This document shows positions 19,565-27,422 of a stretch of DNA of 64,000 nucleotides, in pieces. Both the position numbers and the translations under genes were made by a program. A model generated the notes under the pieces. The model had not been told where the DNA came from. It did no database searches and saw only the letters and a program-made list of their open reading frames with translations. Within the stretch, counting starts at the first letter, position 1. Every line of letters starts with the position of its first letter. Source of the stretch: Cohnella nanjingensis (GTDB lineage: Bacteria > Bacillota > Bacilli > Paenibacillales > Paenibacillaceae); assembly GCF_014212125.1 (NCBI RefSeq), contig NZ_JACJVP010000023.1, positions 109,775 to 173,774 of the forward strand, given 5' to 3'.

Positions 19565-19616
19565 ATGATACATATTGTAGCAACTTAAGTCAAGCTTTTC
19601 CTCTACATTTTGTATC
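19565..19616 (-). promoter_or_regulatory. pse operon promoter with two GATACA-N3-TGTATC operators
   Basis: On the minus strand: -35 TTGACT (19593-19588), 17-bp spacer, -10 TATCAT (19570-19565). One operator, GATACATATTGTAGC (19567-19581), covers the -10 and adjacent spacer. A second, TCTACATTTTGTATC (19602-19616), lies upstream of the -35. The centres are 35 bp apart. Positioned to be repressed by a dimeric regulator. Confidence 0.75.
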
Positions 19617-19640
19617 AACAAACAACATATTCTCGGAAAA

Positions 19641-20276
19641 TTACCGGTTCAATACGACCCCGATCACGTCGGCATCCGCCAGCTCGAGCTTCGCGATCGC
19701 CTGCCGTCCTTCCGCTCTCGTCACGCGCCCGGGACGAACGACGAGCACGATCCCGTCGCTCAGGGCGGCGATGAACTGCGTGTCGGAGCTGCCCAGGACG
19801 GATGCGGAATCGACGATGATCATGTCGAAGCGCGTTCGCAGCCGCTCCAGCAGCCGCGCGAACCGTTCCGAAGCCAGCATCTCCGAGGGGAATGCCGTCG
19901 GCGAGCCTGCGGCGAGCAGCGACAGGCCGGGATAGGCGTCCGTCTGGACGGCCTGTTCCCAATCCGATTCCTCGGAGAGCAGGTCGGTTATGCCTTGGCG
20001 CGCAGAAACGTTGAAATAACGGTGCAGCTCGGGCTTGCGCAGATTCGCGTCGACGAGCAGCGTCCGCTTGCCCATCTGAGCGTACAGTACGGCCAGATTG
20101 CCTGCCGTCATGGTCTTGCCCTCGCCTTCGCCGGCGGACGTGACGAGGATGACGCGCATCTCCCGGTCGCGCGAGGCGAATTGGATATTGGCCCGCAGGG
20201 TGCGGTACGCTTCGGCATGCCGGGAACTGGGCGTCGCCGCCGCGATCAGCTTATGCTTGTTGGTTGACGCCGACAT
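19641..20276 (-). CDS. Capsular polysaccharide co-regulator, BY-kinase-like ATPase (Wze/CapB/YwqD type)
   Basis: A cytoplasmic P-loop ATPase that partners the adjacent Wzz-type protein. Walker A SAGEGEGKTMTAGNLA, Walker A' LLVDANLRKPELH and Walker B-like FDMIIVDSAS are present. The last motif is usually followed by PP (D-T/S-P-P); here it reads DSASVLGSSD. The protein ends at GVVLNR without the Tyr-rich tail that BY-kinases autophosphorylate, so tyrosine kinase output is doubtful. 211 residues. The ATG at 20276 has AGGTGA upstream and lies 26 bases inside the wzz gene. Confidence 0.85.
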   Translation of the reverse strand: MSASTNKHKLIAAATPSSRHAEAYRTLRANIQFASRDREMRVILVTSAGEGEGKTMTAGNLAVLYAQMGKRTLLVDANLRKPELHRYFNVSARQGITDLLSEESDWEQAVQTDAYPGLSLLAAGSPTAFPSEMLASERFARLLERLRTRFDMIIVDSASVLGSSDTQFIAALSDGIVLVVRPGRVTRAEGRQAIAKLELADADVIGVVLNR

Positions 20277-21042
20277 GGAGCGAGTCACCTGCCACATTTT
20301 TTTGGGAAGCGCCGGCCGAACCTCTCAGCTCCGACGCCTTGATCCGCGAGACGCGCGCCAGCGTAGGCTTGCCGAGGTAAGCGAATACGTCCTTCTCCGT
20401 CCGGATCTTGTCGTCCCAATATTCCCGGAGGAAAATGAGCCCGATCGAGCAGACGAGGGAGAGCGCGACGGCGGCCATGAGCTTTTTGGTCAGGCTGAGC
20501 GAACGGTCCGGGAGGCGGTCGGTCAGCTTGGCCTGGCTCAGAATGTTGATGTTGTCCACGTTCAGGATCTTCGGGATCTCCTCGCGGAACACTTCCGTCA
20601 CGGCGTTGACGATGGCCGCGGCCTTGATCGCCGAGGAATCCTCCACCGACAGGGTCATGACTTGCGACTTCTCGGTCGAGCCGACTTGAAGCTTGCCGCG
20701 CAGCTCCTCGTCCGTCAGACCGAACTCGGGATGCTTGGCGACGACCTTCTCCATCATGGAGGAGGTCATGAGAATCTCCTTGTAAGTATCGATTAGCATG
20801 ATATCCGACGTGATCTGATTAACGTCCACGCCGCTTACGCCTTCGACGGGCCTGGACGTCTTGACGATGACCTTCGTCGTTGCCTCGTAACTCGGCACGG
20901 CATACAGCTTGTGCTGCGCGTAAGCCCCTCCGCAGAACAGGACGGCCAACAATCCGATGATCCATGCCCTTCGAATCAGCAGCCGAATGTAGGCCTTCAA
21001 CTCCGGCTCGTGCAGTTCGCCGGCGGCTTCGCGCGGATCCAT
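20251..21042 (-). CDS. Wzz/CapA-type chain-length and kinase-activator protein
   Basis: A 263-residue membrane protein with two spans, about residues 26-45 (WIIGLLAVLFCGGAYA) and about 187-205 (LMAAVALSLVCSIGLIFL), flanking an extracytoplasmic domain with GVDVNQITSDIMLIDTYKEIL, typical of Wzz/YwqC. It would set chain length and activate the adjacent ATPase. The ATG at 21042 is preferred to a GTG nine bases upstream because AAAGGGAG is then correctly spaced. It has its own operator-bearing promoter (21059-21115) and forms a two-gene unit with the ATPase. Confidence 0.87.
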   Translation of the reverse strand: MDPREAAGELHEPELKAYIRLLIRRAWIIGLLAVLFCGGAYAQHKLYAVPSYEATTKVIVKTSRPVEGVSGVDVNQITSDIMLIDTYKEILMTSSMMEKVVAKHPEFGLTDEELRGKLQVGSTEKSQVMTLSVEDSSAIKAAAIVNAVTEVFREEIPKILNVDNINILSQAKLTDRLPDRSLSLTKKLMAAVALSLVCSIGLIFLREYWDDKIRTEKDVFAYLGKPTLARVSRIKASELRGSAGASQKNVAGDSLHVGVNQQA

Positions 21043-21058
21043 AGCTGTCACTCCCTTT

Positions 21059-21115
21059 GATACATTTAGTATCTTTTATACCCCTCACTTTACGATACAA
21101 TTAGTAACATGTCAA
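21059..21115 (-). promoter_or_regulatory. wzz/wze promoter with two GATACA-type operators
   Basis: Minus strand: -35 TTGACA (21115-21110), 17-bp spacer, -10 TAAAGT (21092-21087). Operator GATACAATTAGTAAC (21094-21108) fills the spacer. Operator GATACATTTAGTATC (21059-21073) lies just downstream of the expected transcription start. The centres are 35 bp apart. Confidence 0.75.
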
Positions 21116-21137
21116 GTCTCCCGAGGCCATCATTCGC

Positions 21138-22568
21138 CTATCTCACCTTGAACAAGGGCTCCAGCGGCCGGCATCGCAATCGGGCCTTCAGATCGCCCGA
21201 CGTCCAAGCCTCCTTCAGCATTCCGAACACTTCCTCGTAGGCCGACAGCAGGCGATCCGCGTCCGCCGGCGAGTGCGCGTAGCTGACGTTGTGGTTGCCC
21301 AGCGTCAGGACGCCGCGCGCCAGCATCTCCTGCAGATACAGCGTCTTGAGTTCCCAGGAAGTATAGCGCGACGTATCCTTGAACTGCACGGACGACCAGA
21401 CCGGCGCGCCTCCAACGGACAGCGCCTCTTCCAGGCCGTATCGCGCGATAAGCCCGCGAACGCCGTCCTGAATGCGCCGGCCGAGCGCATGCAGCGCGGG
21501 GATCACCGGCTCGCGCTGGAGCTTCGTCAGCGTCGCCAGCGCGGCGGCCAGCGACAGCGTCTCTCCCCCGAACGTGAAGGAGTAGAAGATCTCCTCCATT
21601 CCCTTCATGATCTCTCTGCGGCCCACGATCGCGGAGATCGGATGCCCGTTGCCCATGCCTTTGCCGAAAGTCGCCAGGTCCGGCGTGACGCCGAAGGCTT
21701 GCTGCGCGCCGCCCTCCGCGAACCGGAAGCCCGTGATCGTCTCGTCGAGGACGAAGACGGCGCCGTGCTTGCGGCACAGCTCCCGCACCCCCTCGAGGAA
21801 GCCCGGTTCCGGTTCCTCCGCGTTCATCGGCTCGAGGATGACCGCGGCGAACGCGTCCGGATGATCCAGGAACAGCCGCTCGAGCGTGTCCAGCCGGTTG
21901 TAGGCGAAGGTGTGGGTCAGCTCGCGCACGGCGTTCGGCACGCCGAAGTGGCGGGCCGTCGAGCCGATGTACCAGTCCTGCCAGCCGTGATAGCCGCACA
22001 CCGCGACCCGCTCGCGTCCCGTGTAGGCGCGGGCGAGACGGATGGCGCCCGCGGTGGCGTCCGAGCCGTTCTTGCCGAAGCGTACCATCTCCGCGTAGGG
22101 GATCATCTCCGCCAGCTTCTCGGACACCTGAACCTCGAGCGGGTGCGCCAGGCTGAAGGAGACGCCGTTCTCCAACTGCTGCGCGACCGCCCGGTTCACG
22201 TCCGGATCGCCATAGCCGAGCAGCACCGCGCCCAGGCTGTTCACGTAATCCACGTATTCGTTCCCGTCGACGTCCCAGACGCGGCTGCCCTGACCTCTCG
22301 CGATGAAGTAGGGAGAGACGCCGCGGGGATATTGGGTCATGCTCTTGCTAAAGGTCTGGCTCCCCAGCGGAATCGTCCGCAGCGCTTGATCGAGCAGCCG
22401 CTCGGATTGGGCGTAGCGGCTTTCTTCGGCTGCGCTCGCCGGGATTGCTGCGCCTGTCGCATTTGCCGCGTTGGCTTCTTTTTTTGCGTTTTCGGCGCTT
22501 GCCGCTGCGCTTTCTTCGGTTGCCGCGCTTGCCGCTTTTGCGAGATTCGATGCGTTGGATGCCGTCAT
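21138..22568 (-). CDS. Class III (glutamate-1-semialdehyde-type) aminotransferase with Ala-rich N-terminal extension
   Basis: A PLP enzyme resembling HemL but belonging to the sugar or side-chain aminotransferases found beside spsF-like genes. RVWDVDGNEYVDYVNSLGAVLLG, FGKNGSDATAGAIRLARAYTGR, ILEPMN, VLDETITGFRF and the Schiff-base Lys in TFGKGMGNGHPISAIVG are all in place. About the first 50 residues are almost only Ala, Ser, Glu, Lys and Asn and precede the normal family start near YAQSERLLDQALRTIPLGSQTF. The ATG at 22568 has AAAGGTGA upstream. Probably supplies an amino sugar or amino-linked modification for the polymer; not haem synthesis, given the context. Confidence 0.82.
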   Translation of the reverse strand: MTASNASNLAKAASAATEESAAASAENAKKEANAANATGAAIPASAAEESRYAQSERLLDQALRTIPLGSQTFSKSMTQYPRGVSPYFIARGQGSRVWDVDGNEYVDYVNSLGAVLLGYGDPDVNRAVAQQLENGVSFSLAHPLEVQVSEKLAEMIPYAEMVRFGKNGSDATAGAIRLARAYTGRERVAVCGYHGWQDWYIGSTARHFGVPNAVRELTHTFAYNRLDTLERLFLDHPDAFAAVILEPMNAEEPEPGFLEGVRELCRKHGAVFVLDETITGFRFAEGGAQQAFGVTPDLATFGKGMGNGHPISAIVGRREIMKGMEEIFYSFTFGGETLSLAAALATLTKLQREPVIPALHALGRRIQDGVRGLIARYGLEEALSVGGAPVWSSVQFKDTSRYTSWELKTLYLQEMLARGVLTLGNHNVSYAHSPADADRLLSAYEEVFGMLKEAWTSGDLKARLRCRPLEPLFKVR

Positions 22569-22588
22569 GATTCGATCACCTTTCTTCC

Positions 22589-23509
22589 TTAGGAATGGAT
22601 CTGCCACTGAGAGGGGTTCAGCAGCCTGGGGTCGTCCGCGGCCAGTCTCTCGTAATTCAGCCGTCTGGGCGCGCGTCCGGCGAAGCCCAGCAGCTCGCAC
22701 AGCTGCGCGCGGTCGTTCACGCCGCAGACGACCGCGTCCGCTTCTTCCAGGTGGAGCGCGAAGTCCAGCGCGGCTTCGACGGACCGCAGCGCGTGCCGCT
22801 CCAGGAACGCGCGGTAAGTCCCGAGCGCTTCGTCGAACTCGGCGAAGTAAGGCGGCAGGTCCGCCGGCTCCATGAGCAGCAGCCCCTGCAGAAAGACCGA
22901 GCGGACGTGCACCTCCGCCCCCTGGGCCTTGCAGGCCGACAGCGCGCCGCTTCGCAGCAGCCGTTGATCCAGCAGGCTGACCGGCGCCTGGACGATCCCG
23001 ATCGGATAGCGCGCGAGCAAGGCCGGCAGGTCGTCCTCGGCGTAGACCGAGACGCCGATCCGCTCGGCGAGCCCCTGCTCCCGGCAGCGCAGCAGCCAGG
23101 CCATGATCGCCTCGCCCTCCGGCCCGTACAGTTCGTCGGGCCGGTGAAGCATCAGCCCGTACACGCGGGGCTGCCGCAGCCGCCGGAGCGAGGACGCGAG
23201 CAGCCGGTCCGCGGCGTCGCGGTCGAAGACGCCGTCCGGAGACAGCAGGTTCGGCAGCTTCGTCGTGATTGCGAACGCATGGCGCGCCGGAAGCAGCCGG
23301 CCCAGCACCTCCTCGCTGGCGCCGTACAAGGCGGCGGTGTCCAGCACGCGCACGCCGCTCTCCGCGGCCGTCCGGAGAATCTCCTCCGCCTCGCCCTCCG
23401 ACGTCTGCCCGCGCGTGTTCGAGACGCCGTAGTTCATGCCGAACTGGGCGGTTCCAATGCCGAACGACGCAGCCTTTCCCGCCGTTTCCACCTTTCCCGG
23501 CGCCCTCAT
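22589..23509 (-). CDS. Aldo/keto reductase
   Basis: A TIM-barrel NADPH oxidoreductase. FGIGTAQFGMNYGVSN opens the barrel, VRVLDTAALYGASEEVLGR carries the catalytic Asp and Tyr, AITTKLP the Lys and LMLHRPDEL the His, so the full tetrad is present. The NADPH-binding end reads VVCGVNDRAQLCEL. 306 residues. The start overlaps the stop of the spsF-like gene (ATGA). Aldo/keto reductases are regularly encoded between an SpsF-type cytidylyltransferase and a class III aminotransferase in Firmicutes polysaccharide loci; the substrate of this set is not established. Confidence 0.88.
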   Translation of the reverse strand: MRAPGKVETAGKAASFGIGTAQFGMNYGVSNTRGQTSEGEAEEILRTAAESGVRVLDTAALYGASEEVLGRLLPARHAFAITTKLPNLLSPDGVFDRDAADRLLASSLRRLRQPRVYGLMLHRPDELYGPEGEAIMAWLLRCREQGLAERIGVSVYAEDDLPALLARYPIGIVQAPVSLLDQRLLRSGALSACKAQGAEVHVRSVFLQGLLLMEPADLPPYFAEFDEALGTYRAFLERHALRSVEAALDFALHLEEADAVVCGVNDRAQLCELLGFAGRAPRRLNYERLAADDPRLLNPSQWQIHS

Positions 23510-24294
23510 CCGTTCGCCTCCCCCAGCCGCCGGTCTTCGCGCAGCGACTTCGCCTCGCCTTCGTTCCGCCCGATGCCGCCGTTGATCCCGCGCAGGTCTT
23601 CGTGACGCTCCATTAGATGAAGCAGCTGCGCGAAGGTCGCGTCCGCCGCCGGCCACCCGGCCGCCCTCGCCTTTTCCGACAGCGCCTGGAGGAAGCGATA
23701 ATCCCGTTCCTCGTCCAGCGTCCACCGGTAGCCGGCATAATCCCCGTCGCTCGTCACGTTCGCTTGCGGGAACCGTTCCGGCCGGCTGCGGATGAAGGGC
23801 GTCACGTGCTCCCGCTCGGAGGACCAGCGCGCTTCGCGCCAAGCCTGCTCCAGCGCTTCGAACGCGAACACTTCCGTATCCAGCCCGTCCGGATAGGTCG
23901 GGGGATTCAGATTCGACGCGTATCGCACGCCGGGCTGCGCCTCGAGGTAGCGGTCGATCACCCGGTCCACGATCTCCGGGTCGATGAACGGGCAGTCTCC
24001 GGTGACGCGCACCACGACGTCCGCCCGGAACTTCCTCGCCGCCTGGTAATAACGTTCGAGCACGTCGTGCTCGCTGCCGCGGAATACCTCGATGCCTTCC
24101 TTCGCGAGAGAGGCGGCGAAAGCGTCGTCGGCCGCCGTATCCCCGGTGGCGACTACGATTTGGCTAAGACGCCTGCTCCTCGACAGACGCATGACCATGA
24201 GGCGGACCACCGGAATCCCGTCCAGCGTGCGCATGACTTTGCCCGGGAGCCGGCTCGACCCCGTCCGGGCCTGGATGACCGCAACGATCTGCAT
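23506..24294 (-). CDS. spsF: SpsF-like cytidylyltransferase (CMP-nonulosonate type)
   Basis: A GT-A-like nucleotidyltransferase. IQARTGSSRLPGKVMRTLDGIPVV is the nucleotide-binding N-terminus of the NeuA/KdsB/SpsF family, and VRVTGDCPFIDPEIVDRVI carries the metal-binding D. YRWTLDEERDYRFLQ is typical of the SpsF branch. No other cytidylyltransferase is present with the pse genes, so this protein most probably activates the nonulosonate as a CMP-sugar (PseF role), although it is in a separate transcript. 262 residues; the last 30 residues are poorly conserved. Controlled from the divergent region at 24339-24396. Confidence 0.82.
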   Translation of the reverse strand: MQIVAVIQARTGSSRLPGKVMRTLDGIPVVRLMVMRLSRSRRLSQIVVATGDTAADDAFAASLAKEGIEVFRGSEHDVLERYYQAARKFRADVVVRVTGDCPFIDPEIVDRVIDRYLEAQPGVRYASNLNPPTYPDGLDTEVFAFEALEQAWREARWSSEREHVTPFIRSRPERFPQANVTSDGDYAGYRWTLDEERDYRFLQALSEKARAAGWPAADATFAQLLHLMERHEDLRGINGGIGRNEGEAKSLREDRRLGEANG

Positions 24295-24319
24295 GGATCC
24301 GATTCCTCCTAAAACGGGA

Positions 24320-24396
24320 TTGACTCTCTGTAGCGATTAGTATAAATTAAAATTATTGAGGTTACAATATGTATCACTAAAATTACGATTTGTATC
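24320..24396. promoter_or_regulatory. Divergent promoter region with two GATACA-type operators
   Basis: Minus strand, towards the spsF-like gene: -35 TTGTAA (24367-24362), 17-bp spacer, -10 TATACT (24344-24339). Plus strand, towards the DUF4910 gene: a weaker TTGAGG (24356-24361), 16 bp, TAAAAT (24378-24383). Operators GTTACAATATGTATC (24361-24375) and ATTACGATTTGTATC (24382-24396) have centres only 21 bp apart. The first overlaps the minus-strand -35 and the plus-strand spacer, so one protein could control both directions. Confidence 0.6.
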
Positions 24397-24514
24397 ACCA
24401 GCGAGAAACGACAGCGATACGCAGGACCTAGTCCAAACGGCTTCGCCGCGTGAATCAGAAGAAAAACGGCCGCGCGCCACCGCTCTGATTCATGAACAAA
24501 AGGGAGGTTTCGCC

Positions 24515-25822
24515 TTGAAAGAATCTGTAGCACGGGAACGCATGCGGCTGCTCATCGAACGCTATTACCGGCTGAACCGGGTGACCGTATCCGACGATAC
24601 GAGCTTGTTCGTCCGGGAGCTGGCCAACGAACTAGGCCTTCCGGTTCTGTCCGTCCCGAGCGGCTCGCCCTGCCTGACGTGGACGGTGCCCCGCAAATGG
24701 GTCGTCCGCGAGGCCTATATCGCGCGCGAAAACGGGGAACGCATCGCCGACTTCGATTGGAATCCGCTCTACTTGAACTCCTATTCCGTCCCCTTCACCG
24801 GGACGCTGACCCGCGACGAGCTGCTGAAGCACGTCCACGTTCATCCCGTGCACGAGGACCGGCTGATCTATCTGAACCGTTGGCAGTACCATCTCAAGCA
24901 GACGCAATGGGCGTTCAGCCTTCCGGCCAGCACGGTGCGGACGATGACCGACGAGACGTACTTCGTGCGGATCGACACGGCCTTCGAGGACGGGACGCTG
25001 GACATGATCGATTGGACCTTGCCCGGCCGGTCGCCCGAGACCGTCTTCTTCGGGGCCCACACCTGCCATCCCGCCCAAGTGAACGACGGCATCGCCTGTA
25101 TCGCCGTCCTCGTCGAGCTGTTCCGCCACCTGGCCTCTCTCCCCGAACGGGAGTATACGTACCGGCTGATTCTCGGTCCCGAATACTACGCCGCGGCCGT
25201 GCTGCTGCAATACGGCGAGAACGTCGACCGGCTGCGCTATGGCTACTACCTCGACATGATGGCCAACCCGCTCCCCGTCAGCTATTCGCGTTCCTTCCGG
25301 GGCGACAGCTACGCGGACCGCATCGCCCGGAGCGTGCTGCAAGGCTACGAGGCGGGACGCCATGACGCGCCCTACCGAAGCCTCTACGGCAACGACGAGA
25401 TGTTCTACGACGGCCCCGGCTTCGAGATTCCCACCGTCTGCCTCAGCCGCCATCCTTTCGCCTACTACCATACGGATTGGGACGACCTGGACCGCTGCGA
25501 CTTCGGCAAGCTGGAGGAATCGCTCGCGATGCTCAAGGATATCGTTGGCACTTTCGAGACCGACTGCGTCCCCGTCCGCCTGTTCGACGGGCCGCTGTAC
25601 CTGAGCAAGTACGATCTCTACATCGATCCCTTGATCGACCGCAAAGGCTATGAAGCGCTCCAAGAGATCCAGATTCTGATGAACGGACGGCGCAGCTGTC
25701 TGGAGATCGCCGAGCTGGCAGGCGTCCGATTCTCCTTCGTCCGCGCGTTCGTCGATGAACTGATCCGGCATGGACTGGCCCGCGAGGCCGGCCGGATTCC
25801 GCAATTGGAGGCGGTCCAATGA
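24515..25822 (+). CDS. DUF4910 metallopeptidase-fold protein with C-terminal winged helix
   Basis: A 435-residue protein with the M28-like zinc fold of the DUF4910 family. The likely ligands are all present: HTCHP (about residue 182), ND (about 191), GPE (about 223) and YYHTDWDD (about 319). The last 60 residues form a helix-turn-helix-like domain (CLEIAELAGVRFSFVRAFVDEL). The family has been proposed to be aminopeptidase-like, but its members lie in polysaccharide loci and the natural substrate is not clear. The TTG at 24515 is chosen because AAAGGGAGG precedes it by eight bases; the reading frame is open further upstream through non-coding-looking DNA. First gene of the plus-strand operon. 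Confidence 0.8.
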   Translation: MKESVARERMRLLIERYYRLNRVTVSDDTSLFVRELANELGLPVLSVPSGSPCLTWTVPRKWVVREAYIARENGERIADFDWNPLYLNSYSVPFTGTLTRDELLKHVHVHPVHEDRLIYLNRWQYHLKQTQWAFSLPASTVRTMTDETYFVRIDTAFEDGTLDMIDWTLPGRSPETVFFGAHTCHPAQVNDGIACIAVLVELFRHLASLPEREYTYRLILGPEYYAAAVLLQYGENVDRLRYGYYLDMMANPLPVSYSRSFRGDSYADRIARSVLQGYEAGRHDAPYRSLYGNDEMFYDGPGFEIPTVCLSRHPFAYYHTDWDDLDRCDFGKLEESLAMLKDIVGTFETDCVPVRLFDGPLYLSKYDLYIDPLIDRKGYEALQEIQILMNGRRSCLEIAELAGVRFSFVRAFVDELIRHGLAREAGRIPQLEAVQ

Positions 25823-27402
25823 GAAGCTACCATAGCCACCTTGGGCATACCGCGAACGCGACTTTGCCCCTCCCCGTCGCCCGCAAGCCCGTCTTCCGCT
25901 CCTCGGCCATCTTCCCGGCGTTCCGGCAGCCGGGACTGACGACGCGGATCGGCTTTCTCGGGTACTGGATGGTGAAGCGCAAGATTCCGGAGATCCATTC
26001 GGTCCTCACGCTCCGCTCGTCGGCGGGTGACATGCTGCTCCGGCGCGCCGAACGGATCGCCGATTCCAAAGCCTACCGCGCGGAATTGGACGACCTGCTG
26101 GCGGATGCCGGCTGGGCGGAGGAGACCTTCACCGGCAGCCTGGAGATCGAATTCTTCGCTTCCCGGGATCTCGTCTATCCCTATCCCGCGGTGATCGTCA
26201 ACTATTACGGTCCCGAATTCGGCACGGTCGTACATACCGCCCAGCGCGTGTTCAACGACGCGGAAGACCGCAGCGCCAACCGGGAGACCTCCGTGCCCGA
26301 AGCGGGCTTCAACGTCTATGCGGACGAAGACCGGGAGCCGTTCTTCGCCTTCGTCAACGGATTCGAGCCCGTCGTCGGCGGCCGCGTCGCCATGACGTTC
26401 TTTAACGCGTTCGGCGAATCGCTCGCCTCCGCGCTGGACATCCCCCTGCTCGCGCCCTACGAGACGACGGTCGTCTACCCGGACCGCCACGTCGACTTGC
26501 GCGCCTTCCTCCGCGGCCGGCCGGGTACCGCGAAGATCGCTTTCGACGTCGACTGGGTTTTCCCCCGGATCGTCGCGGGGAACGCGCAGCGCTCCCGCCA
26601 AGCGCTCAGCGTCACGCACACCTACTACGACTGCTCCGGCAGCGCGACGGACGCGGACTACTGGCCGCTGTCGCCCGAGGGCTATCATCCCGCCAGCTTG
26701 TACGTGCCGGTCACCGCATCGGACTACCGCTACACGAACATCCACTTCTATCCGATCTATTCGCCGTCGGAGCTCGAAGTGGACGTCGAGCTGTACGATG
26801 CGGAAGGGGCGCTGCTCGGCGCCCGGAAGGGCCTGCACACGATCCGGCCCGACGACGCCGGATTCCATACGATCGGGCTCCGCCCGCTGTGCGAATCGCT
26901 CGGCATCGATACGGCGCAGCCTATCGGCGCCAACCTCATCGCCCGTCCCGCCGCCGGCCAGCGGCTGCCGACCCGCCTGAAGATCGGACTCGATTACGGC
27001 GAAGGCGAAGACGCGTTGCCTTGCAACATCTGCAAGACGATGGAGGTCTGCAATCCCGCGCTCGAAGCCAAGACGGGCAGCTTCCATTGGGGACCGGTCC
27101 TGACCGATCAAGCGGACGCCGTCGTCTGGCTCGTCAACAGCTGCCCGAAGCAAGGCTACGACCGGTTCGCGGACTTGACGCTCGCCTTCTACCGCGAACA
27201 AGACGCGGAGGTGCTCGCCCGCCCCGTCCGATTGGCCCCCAATGGCATCCGCGAGCTGCGCCTGAGCGAAGATCCCGAGCTTCGCGCCTTCCTCGGCGAA
27301 GGGACGGGTTGGTACGTCGCCACCTCGGCGAACCCGTACGTAAAATCTTATTACCTGTGCGAGAGCCGCTCCGGCATCGTTGGCGGAGATCACGACTTCT
27401 AG
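25819..27402 (+). CDS. Uncharacterised 527-residue protein between two DUF4910 genes
   Basis: I do not recognise a family. There is no signal peptide or membrane segment. The protein is rich in Tyr, Asp and Pro and appears largely beta-stranded. Notable points are FFASRDLVYPYPAVIVNYYG (about residue 113), an Asp/His-rich centre around THTYYDCSGSATDADYWPL, and a Cys cluster CNICKTMEVCNP (about residue 395) that could bind a metal. The start overlaps the preceding stop (ATGA) and the downstream gene follows after 20 bases, so the three are translated together. The context suggests a shared substrate with its DUF4910 neighbours, perhaps a modified or amino-substituted sugar. It could be a partner or scaffold rather than an enzyme. 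Confidence 0.8.
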   Translation: MRSYHSHLGHTANATLPLPVARKPVFRSSAIFPAFRQPGLTTRIGFLGYWMVKRKIPEIHSVLTLRSSAGDMLLRRAERIADSKAYRAELDDLLADAGWAEETFTGSLEIEFFASRDLVYPYPAVIVNYYGPEFGTVVHTAQRVFNDAEDRSANRETSVPEAGFNVYADEDREPFFAFVNGFEPVVGGRVAMTFFNAFGESLASALDIPLLAPYETTVVYPDRHVDLRAFLRGRPGTAKIAFDVDWVFPRIVAGNAQRSRQALSVTHTYYDCSGSATDADYWPLSPEGYHPASLYVPVTASDYRYTNIHFYPIYSPSELEVDVELYDAEGALLGARKGLHTIRPDDAGFHTIGLRPLCESLGIDTAQPIGANLIARPAAGQRLPTRLKIGLDYGEGEDALPCNICKTMEVCNPALEAKTGSFHWGPVLTDQADAVVWLVNSCPKQGYDRFADLTLAFYREQDAEVLARPVRLAPNGIRELRLSEDPELRAFLGEGTGWYVATSANPYVKSYYLCESRSGIVGGDHDF

Positions 27403-27422
27403 GGCAATGGAGGAGACCGACC

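Noticed and set aside
21138..22568. Annotation of the class III aminotransferase as haem-biosynthesis HemL
   Set aside because: The fold is the same, but the partners are an spsF-like gene and an aldo/keto reductase, and no other haem gene is near.
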